A stretch of 48,303 bases of DNA, taken from assembly GCF_001485415.1 (NCBI RefSeq), contig NZ_BCMQ01000026.1, positions 1 to 48,303 of the forward strand, written 5' to 3'. This stretch comes from Myroides odoratimimus. GTDB lineage: Bacteria > Bacteroidota > Bacteroidia > Flavobacteriales > Flavobacteriaceae. The position numbers were made by a program, and so were the translations under genes. The notes beneath the pieces are model-generated. The model was not told the origin of the DNA, did not search any database, and was given only the letters and a program-made list of their open reading frames with translations. Positions 6,911 to 16,199 of this stretch are shown piece by piece. Position 1 is the first letter of the stretch. Every line of letters begins with the position of its first letter.

Positions 6911-8497
6911 TTAATAAGGTATAAAGTCCTTACTTAGCTTACTAAGAATCTTCTTCGTAGGGGAAGATAACATGACGATTAGGATGATAAATATTAGTCC
7001 CCAAATAACCCAAGTATAGTAGTCTTGTGAAGCTCTAGTTATAATCTGTGTATTGATATGATTATTATAAATTTTAGTGGCTAGTTGAGCTCCTGTGACA
7101 TAATCTTTTCCATCTAGTGTGACGTGGTGTTGTATGTTTTTAAGTGTTTCATTATTTAATGGATTGGTGGAAGTTATATATTCAGAAGCTCTATTGTAGT
7201 GTATACTTTTATTAAACAATTGAAAGTAATTGGTAATTCCTATCGTTACAGAAAAGCTTAAGAACCTAAAGCTAATTCCTAAGAATGAAACAGCATTAGA
7301 TATAGCTGGTGGTATAGAGGCAGCTGCATATATTATTAAGGGAATATGTAGTGCTGCAATAGCAAATCCTTGAATAAAAAAAGGAAGTATAAAGCTTTCT
7401 CTTGTACCTGTATTAGAGAATAAGAAATAGACTTGGATGTGATAGATTAACAAAGTTCCAAAACCAAGTAATACAATATATTTAATCGCAACATCATTTA
7501 ATAATAATCTGGATACAATTAGTAACCCCGCTATTGTCCCTAAGGTGTTACTGATATAAATGCTAGTCAGATGAATAGAAGATACGCCTAATGTCTGTAA
7601 ATAAGAGTAAGCAAAACCTGTCGTTCCTTTAAAAAAGTAATAGATCATAATCAAGAGGATACCTAAACAAAAGTCTTTATATCTAAAAACAGCTAGATTA
7701 ATAAAAGGTCTTTTAAGACTGAGCTGTCTCAAGATGAATAAGATTAACCCTACAACTGTTGTACTAGTTAGCAGTCTGATTCTACTGTGTTCTAAATAAT
7801 TTAATTGTTGTCCATACACGAATATATAGCCGATAGAACAGATAATAATCGTAAAGTAAATGTAACTAATCCAATCTACTTGATATAGAGGAAGTTTTTC
7901 TCTAATGTGTACATTATTAGTAATAGTGAGTAATAGAACAGCTCCCGGTACCTGCAAGATAATCAGTAAGTAAAACATAATATTAAATGAATAGTACTGA
8001 AGTATGTAGCTACATAATATTCCACATATCGGAACAGAAACTAATAAAGTACCATAGAATATAGTATATCCTATCACTCGGGCTCTAGCAGAATTAAGTC
8101 TTGGAAAAATAAGATTAAGACAGATACTACAGAATAAAGCACATACAGCTCCTTGTATAAAACGACAGATAAAGAAGATAGTCAAGTCTCTGGTCATCGC
8201 ACAGATAATATAAGTGATCGTATTAAAGACAATACCTAGTAAGAGGTATTGTCTTAAGGAAAAATACTTGACTAATCGATCATCTAGTGGTAAGAAACAA
8301 ACTAAAGCGCCATACATTAATATTACCGAATACTGGACATCAGAAGCTTCGATACCATAATAACTCATCGTCTCTAGCGTATTGCTATAATAAAAAGCAA
8401 ATACTGCTAAAGCAGGAAAGAGTATTAAGAAGATAGTGATACGAATAAGGTAATCTGGTACCCACTCTTTAAAAGTTGGTAGTTTTATGTTTCTCAT
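6911..8497 (-). CDS. MFS drug efflux transporter, 14-helix EmrB/DHA2-like
   Basis: A 528-residue inner-membrane protein with about 14 hydrophobic helices, the size of the DHA2 (EmrB) group of proton-driven multidrug exporters. Visible landmarks are RFIQGAVCALF in the region of helix 4 and a periplasmic or cytoplasmic stretch near residues 430-490 (from about SIHYNRASEY to TRASQD) before the last helix. Its start overlaps the stop of the upstream adaptor gene by 4 bp (ATGA type), implying translational coupling. With the adaptor and TolC-like genes it would form an envelope-spanning pump. The substrate is unknown. The usual DHA motifs are weak, as is common in Bacteroidota members. Confidence 0.88.
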   Translation of the reverse strand: MRNIKLPTFKEWVPDYLIRITIFLILFPALAVFAFYYSNTLETMSYYGIEASDVQYSVILMYGALVCFLPLDDRLVKYFSLRQYLLLGIVFNTITYIICAMTRDLTIFFICRFIQGAVCALFCSICLNLIFPRLNSARARVIGYTIFYGTLLVSVPICGILCSYILQYYSFNIMFYLLIILQVPGAVLLLTITNNVHIREKLPLYQVDWISYIYFTIIICSIGYIFVYGQQLNYLEHSRIRLLTSTTVVGLILFILRQLSLKRPFINLAVFRYKDFCLGILLIMIYYFFKGTTGFAYSYLQTLGVSSIHLTSIYISNTLGTIAGLLIVSRLLLNDVAIKYIVLLGFGTLLIYHIQVYFLFSNTGTRESFILPFFIQGFAIAALHIPLIIYAAASIPPAISNAVSFLGISFRFLSFSVTIGITNYFQLFNKSIHYNRASEYITSTNPLNNETLKNIQHHVTLDGKDYVTGAQLATKIYNNHINTQIITRASQDYYTWVIWGLIFIILIVMLSSPTKKILSKLSKDFIPY

Positions 8498-9552
8498 GGT
8501 TTATCTATATATACATTGGCATTCATCCCAGCTGATAAGTTGCTAATCTTAGCTACATTATCTTTTAGTTTGATTCTTACAGGGATACGTTGAATTATTT
8601 TGACAAAGTTCCCCGTAGCGTTATCAGGAGGTAGTAAAGAATATCTAGATCCAGTAGCTGGTGAGATAGATTCTATCTCTCCTATAAATTCCATATCAGG
8701 AAAAGCGTCTATTGTTATTTTAGCAGATTGCCCTATTTTAAACTTGCCAATTTGTGTTTCTTTAAAATTCGCTATGATCCATTTACCTCTTTCTTCATTG
8801 ACGATATAAGAGATTGTTTGACCAGATTGGATTAATTGTCCTTCTTGTATAATCTTCTTACCTATTCGACCAGTATAAGGTGCTGTGATAATAGTATACC
8901 CTAAGTTGAGGTTGCTTTTATCTAAAGTAGCTTCACTCAACTTTATATTAGATATAGCTGCCAGTTTCTGAGCTTTTACATCTTCTATTTTAGACAGTGC
9001 AGCTTGATAAGCTTGTTGAGCAGCTTGGTATTCTGATACTGCTATATCTAAAGCTGTTTTGATATTGTCAAATTGTTGTTGAGTAGTTGATTCCTCTTCA
9101 AGTAGATTTTTAAATCGTTTAAACTCTTGTTGTTGTCTAGTGAGCTTTGCTTTAGCTACTTCTATCTGAACTTTTGTTACTTGTGCATTAGTATGTAGTG
9201 TATTGATGTTTGCATCCAGTATGTCGATTTGAGATTGGGCACTTTGTAGAGAGGCTTTAGCTTCTTGTTGAATAGCTTTATAATCTCTGTTGTCAATTGT
9301 GATTAGTGTATCTCCAGCTTTTACCAATTGATTTTCTTCAAAGTGTATTGTTTTGATATAACCACCTACTTTGCTATTTATAGGGTTTACATATTGCTCT
9401 ACTTGAGCATCATTAGTTGATTCATATCTTAAAAATTCTATTCCCAAAATCATCCCATAGACTGCTAACCCTGCGATAGCCACTAGCGCTATTATTTGAG
9501 TTATTTTAAGAATGATACGGTCTGCTTTTGTTATTTTATTATTTGTACTCAT
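8494..9552 (-). CDS. HlyD/EmrA-family membrane fusion protein
   Basis: A 352-residue periplasmic adaptor. One N-terminal membrane helix (about 14-35) is followed by the first half of the lipoyl domain (VGGYIKTIHFEENQLVKAGD), a long coiled-coil hairpin rich in Ala, Gln and Lys (about 80-205), the second lipoyl half (TIITAPYTGRIGKK) and a beta-barrel domain (ANFKETQIGKFKIGQ). It links the inner-membrane pump to the outer-membrane channel. It sits 12 bp after the TolC-like gene and overlaps the pump gene by 4 bp, so the three are one operon. Confidence 0.95.
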   Translation of the reverse strand: MSTNNKITKADRIILKITQIIALVAIAGLAVYGMILGIEFLRYESTNDAQVEQYVNPINSKVGGYIKTIHFEENQLVKAGDTLITIDNRDYKAIQQEAKASLQSAQSQIDILDANINTLHTNAQVTKVQIEVAKAKLTRQQQEFKRFKNLLEEESTTQQQFDNIKTALDIAVSEYQAAQQAYQAALSKIEDVKAQKLAAISNIKLSEATLDKSNLNLGYTIITAPYTGRIGKKIIQEGQLIQSGQTISYIVNEERGKWIIANFKETQIGKFKIGQSAKITIDAFPDMEFIGEIESISPATGSRYSLLPPDNATGNFVKIIQRIPVRIKLKDNVAKISNLSAGMNANVYIDKP

Positions 9553-9564
9553 AGTTGTTTTTAC

Positions 9565-10896
9565 TTATAAATTACCGATTACCTTTTGTATTTGATAATA
9601 TTCTATTTTAGCATTGATCTCTGCTGTAGTGAGGTCGAATTGAGCTTGTAACAGTTGTGTTTCTGCATCTAATAAGTCTGTCAATAAAGACTGTTGATTA
9701 AAGTAACTATTTCTGATAATGCGCAATGTTTCTGTAGTTTGCTTGATGTTCTTTTCAGCAACAGAGATTCTTTGTAACGTTTCTGTATATTTTACATAAG
9801 ATGCTCTAAGCTCATTTTTTAACTGATCTACTTTTTGTTCTCTTTCTACTTTTTGTTTTGAGATAAAGGACTGCTGGCTTATTTTCTGATGCTTGGTGTG
9901 ATATAAGTTAGAGATAGGAATATTGAGTTTAAGACCTATCTGTCCCATACCGTATAAGGCATCAGCATAAGGATATGCTTTACTCTGTGGATAGTTAAAA
10001 CTGTAATCAGCGAATAAACTTACCTTAGGAAGTATTTTTGCTTGGAGTTGTTTTAAATCCAATTCACTTCGTTGAATGTCATTATCTGCTATTTGCAGTT
10101 CATAAGCGTTTTGTAATGCTTTTTCTAAATAAGATTCATAAGATGATTCTAAGTTAATTTCTTCCTTTAAATCCTTATACAATGGTGTTAGAGGGGCTAG
10201 TTCATCACGACCCATTAGCAAATTAAGTTGCTGTTGGATAATCAGAATGTTGTTTTCTATTTCTGTCAATAGCATTTGATGATTAGATAAGGTCACCTCA
10301 GAACGCAACACATCACTTTTAAGAATAGTACCATTCTTGTATAGACTGTTAATCTCAGCAAGTTGTTTGTTGTCTTGTTTTATCTCTTTTTCGACAAGAT
10401 CTTTATAATGTGTATGGCGTATTAGTGTATAAAAGAGTTTTGTACTTTCTAGTTTGACTTCAGCTAACGAGAGTTGGAGTAGTGAATGAATAGAGGCTAG
10501 AGCTACTTCTTGTATTTTAATCTCTCTGTTTTTGCTCAGTCCATTGTACAGTATTACATCTGTCGCTAACATCGAACTATAGTTGGTTGAGTTGATCCTA
10601 ACTGTTGTAGGCTTGTTTAGAAAACCATCTTCATATAGGGGCATATCTGATAGTCTACTATAACTACCTTGTAAGTTTATAGTAGGAAGTTGGCTTGCTT
10701 TTGTATTTTTAATATTTTCTTGTTGCGCTTTTTCATTTAGTTGTATTGCTTTTATTTTTTTATGATTCTTTTGCGTAAGTTCCCATATTCTGTCTAAATC
10801 AAAAGTGTTTTTATCATCCGTAATAGATTGGGGTAGTGCTTTTTGACCTATTATGAGCAAAAAGACTATTAGGTATAAAAAGTTGTTCTGTTTCAT
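9565..10896 (-). CDS. TolC-family outer-membrane efflux channel
   Basis: A 443-residue protein with a signal peptide (hydrophobic stretch about 6-20, probable cleavage after ALPQ) and two repeats of long helices separated by short strand segments, the TolC plan; LLDAETQLLQAQFDLTTAEI near the end is typical of the family. It is the first gene of the efflux operon and provides the outer-membrane duct for the pump. The start faces a divergent AraC regulator across an 87-bp gap. Confidence 0.95.
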   Translation of the reverse strand: MKQNNFLYLIVFLLIIGQKALPQSITDDKNTFDLDRIWELTQKNHKKIKAIQLNEKAQQENIKNTKASQLPTINLQGSYSRLSDMPLYEDGFLNKPTTVRINSTNYSSMLATDVILYNGLSKNREIKIQEVALASIHSLLQLSLAEVKLESTKLFYTLIRHTHYKDLVEKEIKQDNKQLAEINSLYKNGTILKSDVLRSEVTLSNHQMLLTEIENNILIIQQQLNLLMGRDELAPLTPLYKDLKEEINLESSYESYLEKALQNAYELQIADNDIQRSELDLKQLQAKILPKVSLFADYSFNYPQSKAYPYADALYGMGQIGLKLNIPISNLYHTKHQKISQQSFISKQKVEREQKVDQLKNELRASYVKYTETLQRISVAEKNIKQTTETLRIIRNSYFNQQSLLTDLLDAETQLLQAQFDLTTAEINAKIEYYQIQKVIGNL

Positions 10897-10915
10897 GTAT
10901 TCTATTTATTTACTG

Positions 10916-10923
10916 CAAAACTA
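10916..10923 (-). promoter_or_regulatory. Putative -7 element of the efflux operon promoter
   Basis: On the minus strand TAGTTTTG matches TANNTTTG, 20 bp before the TolC-like start. No TTG is seen at the normal -33 distance; a palindrome occupies part of that space, as if the promoter depends on an activator. Confidence 0.55.
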
Positions 10924-10925
10924 GA

Positions 10926-10940
10926 TTAGAATGATTCTAA
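10926..10940. promoter_or_regulatory. Candidate operator: 15-bp palindrome
   Basis: TTAGAATGATTCTAA is a perfect 7-1-7 palindrome in the short gap between the AraC regulator and the efflux operon, just upstream of the putative -7 element of the operon. Position and symmetry make it a likely regulator site, but binding is inferred. Confidence 0.5.
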
Positions 10941-10983
10941 GTGTTTTATATAACTAGCCAATATTTTACTTATTTTAGCCATT

Positions 10984-11787
10984 ATGGAAATGTTATTACA
11001 AACAGAAAAGGAAATAGATCAATACAAGGATAGTATCTATATCATGCGAGAGCAATTAGAACATAGGTTTCCTCCTCATAAGCACAACAAGAGTCAGATA
11101 CTTCTGGTATCTGGTGGGATCGCTTATTTAAAGACAAAAGAAAGAGAGTATTATATACCAGCTCAGCATTATGTATGGATACCTAAAGGTATGATACACA
11201 ATGTCAAGTCTAATACTACGGATGTCGTGATTCTAAATATCTATTTCTATGAAGAAGATACTGATGTAGAGCATCGCTTTATGGAACGTTTAGGTATTTA
11301 CCCAGTGAGTAATTTGATGTATGAGATGTTGATTTATGCTAGGCAGTGGAAGGGAATTATCCTACCTGATACTTGGGCTTATGAGTTTCTATCTACGATG
11401 AAGCACTACATTATGCAGCATCCAGGTAAGTCATTTTCTATTCAATTGCCTACAACAGAAGAACCTAAAATGTTGTTGATCACAGAGTATATGCAAAAGA
11501 ATTTAGGTGAAGCATTAACGCTAAATGGAATAGCTGAGTTATTTGGCTATAGTGTGAGGACGTTGACAAGGTTATTTAAAACTCATTTAGATATTTCGTT
11601 TTTGCAATATTTAAAGATGGTAAGAATGATTAAGGCTATGGAGCTTCTGATGAGTACAGATAAGAATGTGAGTGAAGTAGCCTTCGATGTTGGCTATTCT
11701 AGTATTGCTGCTTTTAGCAATACTTTTCAGCAATTGTTTAATGTCAGACCAAGTGATTTCCAGATTTCAATGCACAATATAAAGTAA
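10984..11787 (+). CDS. AraC-family regulator of the efflux operon (likely)
   Basis: A 267-residue regulator with an N-terminal cupin sensor (FPPHKHNKSQILLVSGGIAY, then the strand WIPKGMIHNV) and a C-terminal double helix-turn-helix. In the latter, LTLNGIAELFGYSVRTLTR is the first HTH and VSEVAFDVGYSSIAAFS the second, with FQQLFNVRPSDF as the family signature. It is transcribed away from the TolC-like gene across 87 bp. This arrangement strongly suggests that it controls the pump genes in response to a small molecule bound by the cupin. The start at 10984 follows a 3-bp gap after a TAG and has no obvious ribosome site. Confidence 0.92.
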   Translation: MEMLLQTEKEIDQYKDSIYIMREQLEHRFPPHKHNKSQILLVSGGIAYLKTKEREYYIPAQHYVWIPKGMIHNVKSNTTDVVILNIYFYEEDTDVEHRFMERLGIYPVSNLMYEMLIYARQWKGIILPDTWAYEFLSTMKHYIMQHPGKSFSIQLPTTEEPKMLLITEYMQKNLGEALTLNGIAELFGYSVRTLTRLFKTHLDISFLQYLKMVRMIKAMELLMSTDKNVSEVAFDVGYSSIAAFSNTFQQLFNVRPSDFQISMHNIK

Positions 11788-11793
11788 AAAATA

Positions 11794-11822
11794 AACGCTT
11801 ATAGTTTATAGCTATAAGCGTT
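11794..11822. terminator. Bidirectional terminator between AraC and SDR genes
   Basis: AACGCTTATAG (11794-11804) and CTATAAGCGTT (11812-11822) form an 11-bp stem with a 7-nt loop between two convergent genes. Confidence 0.75.
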
Positions 11823-11830
11823 CTGTTATT

Positions 11831-12556
11831 TTAAGCATTTTGTTTTGTATCTGAGATGATCAGTTCTCGTAATAATACACTCTGAGGTAAGTCGTAAGCA
11901 AATTTGATAGTACGCGCTACATCAATAGCTTGAATACGGTTTGCTCCAGATGATTTCATCCACTCTTTATAGCCCTCTTTAATATCTTCACTAGTTGTGT
12001 GGCTTAAGAGCTCTGTTGCTACTGCTCCAGGCTCAACAGAAATAATACGCACATTATAAGGACTAAGTTCTAGACGAGCAGTTTGTGTTACTCCTCTTAC
12101 AGCATATTTACTAGCACAGTAGGCAGCGTGATTATGAAAGGGTAATACACCAGCTATTGAGGATACATTGATAATAGTCCCTGTTTGTCTATCCTTCATA
12201 TCTCCCATTACAGCTTGCATACCGTTCATGACACCTAATACATTGATATCAAGCATTTGTTTCCATTCTTGAGGATCCTGAGTAGCTAAATCACCTAATA
12301 GCATTACACCTGCGTTATTAATTAATAAGTCAGTCTTGCCATATATTGCCTCAGCTTCACGAATTGCCTTTTCGAAAGCATCTTTATCAGCTACATCTAC
12401 ACTTTTGCATAGTGTATTAGGTAGATTTAGAGCCTCCATCTTTTCTAATCTTCTTGCTAACAGTAAAAGTGGATGTCCACTTTGAGCAAACTCTTTCGCT
12501 AGTTCCATACCGAATCCTGAGCTAGCGCCTGTGATTACTACTAATTTCTTTTCCAT
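11831..12556 (-). CDS. Short-chain dehydrogenase/reductase (SDR)
   Basis: A 241-residue NAD(P)-dependent oxidoreductase of the classical SDR type, close in layout to YdfG-like enzymes. Visible are TGASSGFG (dinucleotide loop), NNAGVM, the catalytic serine in INVSSIAG and YCASK with catalytic Tyr and Lys, then VEPGAVATE. RRLEK after the second strand suggests preference for NADP. The start at 12556 (MEKKLVVITG) gives the usual family N-terminus; an ATG at 12580 would add eight residues. It is a single gene converging with the AraC regulator. The substrate is unknown. Confidence 0.88.
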   Translation of the reverse strand: MEKKLVVITGASSGFGMELAKEFAQSGHPLLLLARRLEKMEALNLPNTLCKSVDVADKDAFEKAIREAEAIYGKTDLLINNAGVMLLGDLATQDPQEWKQMLDINVLGVMNGMQAVMGDMKDRQTGTIINVSSIAGVLPFHNHAAYCASKYAVRGVTQTARLELSPYNVRIISVEPGAVATELLSHTTSEDIKEGYKEWMKSSGANRIQAIDVARTIKFAYDLPQSVLLRELIISDTKQNA

Positions 12557-12580
12557 TGTCAATGAATTCTTTTTATGCAA

Positions 12581-13035
12581 TTTACTGACAATATTGGTTT
12601 TTACCTGTAATGTAGCAGCTTTTTTTTTTGATATATTTATCTAGTTATAAGGCGTGTACGATGTAGTATAAAAGGACTTATTCTTTAAAACGATTATTGT
12701 GTTTAGCTATACAAATCTTATTAAAAATATTTTAAAAAGATTGCGATTTATCAAGTTTACTAAAGAGGTTTTATAATACCTTCGTATAAAGGAGTTAAAC
12801 TTATAGAGATGAGATTTATAAACGCAATAGAATTAGTACCGTTTAATTATGCTAAAAGCGACTATCAGAGTTCTATAGGCAACGCTGTAAATACCCAAAA
12901 GAATGGGCTATTTATTAAAATAAGAATTTGCCAGATAGTGATATAGAACAGATGTGGGATACTATTAAACGAGTGGACTTAATAATAGGGATAGAGTAGA
13001 GGTAAGTAATGTATAACTAAATAAATTAAGCGGTA
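12581..13035. other. Intergenic region with a degenerate coding remnant
   Basis: This 455-bp stretch between divergent SDR and AraC genes has no intact gene. A broken coding remnant is recognisable at 12809-12999 and is listed separately; the rest is AT-rich without clear signals. Confidence 0.5.
12809..12999 (+). pseudogene. Remnant of a short unknown gene, frameshifted
   Basis: The frame opens MRFINAIELVPFNYAKSDYQ, which looks like a real protein start, then loses sense. A different frame resumes with EWAIY, a stop, and then NLPDSDIEQMWDTIKRVDLI before a TAG at 12997. The change of frame plus the internal stop indicates decay. The family was not recognised. Confidence 0.4.
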
Positions 13036-13848
13036 ATGAAAGAGATTTTTGATACCTTTAGTCCTAAGAATGCTTTAGTAAAGAAGTATGTGGACTATTA
13101 TTACTTAGATATAAAGCCCAATAATGAGGTGAGAGAGTACCAGTGCTTTCCTCATTATAACAATACGATTTCTATCTATGCTTCTCATCAACTAGCTAGT
13201 GATGGTTCGATGGCGTTTAATGAAGGAGCAGATGATTATCAGATATTCACTCCTATTAGAGAAGATATACTTCATGTGAAGCAGGTGGGGAGAGTACAGA
13301 GAGTCGTTATCGTCTTTCATCCATTGGGGATACAGCAGTTTTATCGCCATTTAAGTTTTGTCAATCTGATTACTGATTATAAGTTTATGGAAGTAGGCGA
13401 ATTAGCAAAAGTCTTCGCTACTACTGATGTAGATGTTATTACTACATTGTTAGATACAGCATTAGAGAAGAGATATAAGCTATTCTCAAATAGCCTTTTA
13501 GAACAAACAATAGAGTATATCTTCAGTGAAGAGGATAACTTCTCTGTACAAGAGTTAGCAGATAGACTAGGAGTGAGCAGACAACATCTAAATAGAGTTT
13601 TTAAGGCCAATATGGGAGTATCTCTAAAGAGATTTTATGATATCTATTTATTTAGAAGAACAGTGAACCAGAAACTCTATACCTCTCCTGAAGAGAAGTT
13701 GACTGATATTGCTTATCGCTTTAACTTTAATGATCAGTCACATCTAATAAAGACTTATAAGGCAATGACTAATAATTCTCCTAAAAACTTCTTTGAGAAA
13801 GGAACTAAACTAGGAAGTAAAGATACTTTTTGGCATCTAGAGAAATAG
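13036..13848 (+). CDS. AraC-family transcriptional regulator
   Basis: A 270-residue regulator. The N-terminal about 160 residues form a sensor region of the kind found in many Bacteroidota AraC proteins (FPHYNNTISIYA, FHPLGIQQFYRHL); the C-terminal about 100 residues are the double HTH, with FSVQELADRLGVSRQHLNRV as the first unit and LTDIAYRFNFNDQSHLIKTY as the second. The stop at 13846-13848 directly touches the open frame of the exported esterase gene, so the two are very likely co-transcribed and the regulator may control the pair. Confidence 0.9.
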   Translation: MKEIFDTFSPKNALVKKYVDYYYLDIKPNNEVREYQCFPHYNNTISIYASHQLASDGSMAFNEGADDYQIFTPIREDILHVKQVGRVQRVVIVFHPLGIQQFYRHLSFVNLITDYKFMEVGELAKVFATTDVDVITTLLDTALEKRYKLFSNSLLEQTIEYIFSEEDNFSVQELADRLGVSRQHLNRVFKANMGVSLKRFYDIYLFRRTVNQKLYTSPEEKLTDIAYRFNFNDQSHLIKTYKAMTNNSPKNFFEKGTKLGSKDTFWHLEK

Positions 13849-13914
13849 ATGTTCCATTTGTACAATTTTAGTATTGTAGTGTTGTTTACTTTCGCTTTAT
13901 TAATAATTAGAATT

Positions 13915-15594
13915 ATGAAGGGATATCATGTATTACTAGCATTTATGTTTAGTATAGTGTCTTTTGGACAGAGTACTTACTCTAAGTTGATCAATCAAGC
14001 AGATGATTTGTTAGAAGAGCACGAGGATGAGCAAAGTAAAAGACAAGCTTTTTCTCTTTATGAAAAGGCGTTTAAGTCATTTCCAGACAGTATAACAGCA
14101 GCTGATTTATCAGAAATATCAATCATTGCCTCGGAGTTAAAAGAAGCAGATAAAGCCTTTGCTTATCTAGATCGGTTGATAAAGATAGAACGTGCACAAT
14201 ACGGCTTCCCTGGTTGGCAAAATGTAACAAACAAAAGTGCTTTAGAGGAATACAAGAACTTATTAGATGATCCTAGATGGGCTTCTATGATGAGTGAAGC
14301 GCATGCGTTAAAAGCTAAGTTTGATGTAAATCTAAAAGAGGCAGAGGAAGAATTCTATAAGGTGAAATCTACTAAAGAGTTAACCTCTACTAATGGAAAG
14401 AAATTATATGAAGAAATCAAAGCGTACAATCCTTATCTACCTAAGGCAAAACAAGATTATTCTATCAGCTTTGCTATAAATGATACAGTGAAGACTTCTT
14501 TCTTTATTCATTTGCCTAAGAACTATTCTCCAGAGAAGGAATACCCTGTGTTATTCTTTTTGCATGGAGCAGTTAGATATAATAATCTTCAAGAGTTTCA
14601 GACCAAAGAACTTAGTTTAGGAGGATGGAATAGATACTATACGAAATATGGAGATCTAGATGAGGTAATATTAATATTCCCAAGTGGAGGTAAGAAGTAT
14701 AACTGGATGACATCTAATGATGGCTTCTTTATGATACCTGCTATGCTGAGAGAGGTTAAGAAGGCTATTAATGTAGATGATAATAAGGTGTTTATCGCAG
14801 GGCATTCTAATGGAGCGACGGGTTCATTCTCTTATCTGATGAAAGACTCTTCTCCCTTTGCAGGGTTCTATGGGTTTAATACTCAACCTAAGGTATTCAC
14901 AGGAGGAACTTTTATAGAGAATATAATGAATCGTTCTTTTATCAACTTCTCTACAGATGAGGACTATTATTATCCGTCTAACGCAAATGATTCTTTTACA
15001 GCGATGATGAATGAGTTAAAGGCAGACTATAAAGAGTATCGTTATAACGGTTTTCCACATTGGTTCCCAGAGTTTGATGAGTCAGAACCAGCCTATGAGA
15101 TATTGTTCAAAGACCTTAAGGAGAGACAGCGCAAGAGCTTTAATAAAGAGCTGACATGGGAGTTTGATGACAATGCTTATGGAGGTGTAGATTGGTTGAC
15201 TAATATCAAATTAGATACGCTTGGTCAGAAAGCAGATTGGCATAAAGAACGAAACTTTAAAATTACCAAGTGGTTAGAGTATGATAAAGCTGAAAACCTG
15301 CAAACGATAGAGGTAGATAAGAATGCTTTCGATATGCCACGTTTATCAGGTAAGGCTGTAGCCCGTTATAAAGACAATGAATTTAGAATAGAAACATCTC
15401 GTGTTAAATCCTTATCTATTGCTATTTCTCCTGAAATGGTAAACTTGAAGAACAAGGTTAAAGTATATGTCAATGGTAAGTTGTACTATGATGAGAAAGT
15501 AGATTACGATACTGCATTCATGCTAGATAATTTTGATAAGACTAGAGACAGAAAGACGATTTGGATTAATAAGATTGATATCACAGTAAAATAA
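13915..15594 (+). CDS. Exported alpha/beta-hydrolase (esterase-like) with N-terminal TPR-like region
   Basis: A 559-residue protein. The start at 13915 gives MKGYHVLLAFMFSIVSFGQ, a good signal peptide; an upstream ATG at 13849 abuts the AraC stop but would place a second hydrophobic segment in front. After the signal comes a helical region with TPR-like spacing (about 20-125). An alpha/beta-hydrolase domain follows (about 180-400), with the oxyanion strand LFFLHGA, the nucleophile motif GHSNG (Ser298) and a possible catalytic His in FPHWFP. A beta-rich tail of about 150 residues follows. The layout resembles secreted carbohydrate or polyester esterases; the substrate is not visible. It is linked to the AraC gene upstream, and a terminator follows. 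Confidence 0.82.
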   Translation: MKGYHVLLAFMFSIVSFGQSTYSKLINQADDLLEEHEDEQSKRQAFSLYEKAFKSFPDSITAADLSEISIIASELKEADKAFAYLDRLIKIERAQYGFPGWQNVTNKSALEEYKNLLDDPRWASMMSEAHALKAKFDVNLKEAEEEFYKVKSTKELTSTNGKKLYEEIKAYNPYLPKAKQDYSISFAINDTVKTSFFIHLPKNYSPEKEYPVLFFLHGAVRYNNLQEFQTKELSLGGWNRYYTKYGDLDEVILIFPSGGKKYNWMTSNDGFFMIPAMLREVKKAINVDDNKVFIAGHSNGATGSFSYLMKDSSPFAGFYGFNTQPKVFTGGTFIENIMNRSFINFSTDEDYYYPSNANDSFTAMMNELKADYKEYRYNGFPHWFPEFDESEPAYEILFKDLKERQRKSFNKELTWEFDDNAYGGVDWLTNIKLDTLGQKADWHKERNFKITKWLEYDKAENLQTIEVDKNAFDMPRLSGKAVARYKDNEFRIETSRVKSLSIAISPEMVNLKNKVKVYVNGKLYYDEKVDYDTAFMLDNFDKTRDRKTIWINKIDITVK

Positions 15595-15603
15595 GATAAT
15601 AGA

Positions 15604-15627
15604 GCTAGTAGAGATACTAGCTTTTTT
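15604..15627 (+). terminator. Terminator of the AraC-esterase unit
   Basis: GCTAGTA (15604-15610) and TACTAGC (15615-15621) with a GAGA loop, followed by TTTTTT. Confidence 0.9.
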
Positions 15628-15647
15628 GGATTTAATAGGTAGAAACG

Positions 15648-16046
15648 ATGGAGAGAATGTATCAGGATGATGAATTTGTTTGTGTAGAGTTAAATGGCTT
15701 GAGAATAGAGCGCGTAATAACGTGTATGAGTGATGAACGTGATAATGTGATTGTACTTTACTTAAAAGTAGAAGCTTTAGGTTGGTTTGACTTTTTTATT
15801 GACGTGGGTATTGCAGTGATGGAAAAGATAAAAGAAATAGAAGAGGATGATAGTTATGTATACCTAGATAAATCCCAAGAATTAGAGGCCATAGGAGTGA
15901 AGATAAAAGGTATTTATTGCCAACCTATCAAAAGTAGTTGTCGTCTGACCATAGCATTAGAGAATAATACTAATCTAATTTTACAATCAAAGGACATGAG
16001 TGATTATGAAAGTGATGTAGAGTTGTTGCTTTTAGATCTTGGATAA
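15648..16046 (+). CDS. Hypothetical protein, 132 aa
   Basis: A small acidic protein with no signal peptide and no membrane helix. It alternates predicted strands with one amphipathic helix (about 50-65: IDVGIAVMEKIKEIEE) and ends in an acidic tail. Such small orphan cytoplasmic proteins in flavobacterial accessory regions are sometimes immunity proteins, but no family was recognised and no toxin gene is next to it. It begins 20 bp after the terminator of the esterase gene, so it has its own promoter or depends on read-through. Confidence 0.6.
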   Translation: MERMYQDDEFVCVELNGLRIERVITCMSDERDNVIVLYLKVEALGWFDFFIDVGIAVMEKIKEIEEDDSYVYLDKSQELEAIGVKIKGIYCQPIKSSCRLTIALENNTNLILQSKDMSDYESDVELLLLDLG

Positions 16047-16199
16047 AAGAGGGGCGGCTATCTCATCAGTGGATTAAGATATATTATCATTTATACAATA
16101 CATTTTTTGTAGTACTATTTCCATCTTTCAATTATTTATTTAAATTAGCTTTGACTTTTTAGGAATAAATCATCTCTAACTTTAACAAATAATCATTAG

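Noticed and set aside
6911..10896. Efflux operon as a novel system
   Set aside because: Pump, adaptor and channel form the known EmrAB-TolC-type arrangement; only the regulatory site is worth a second look.
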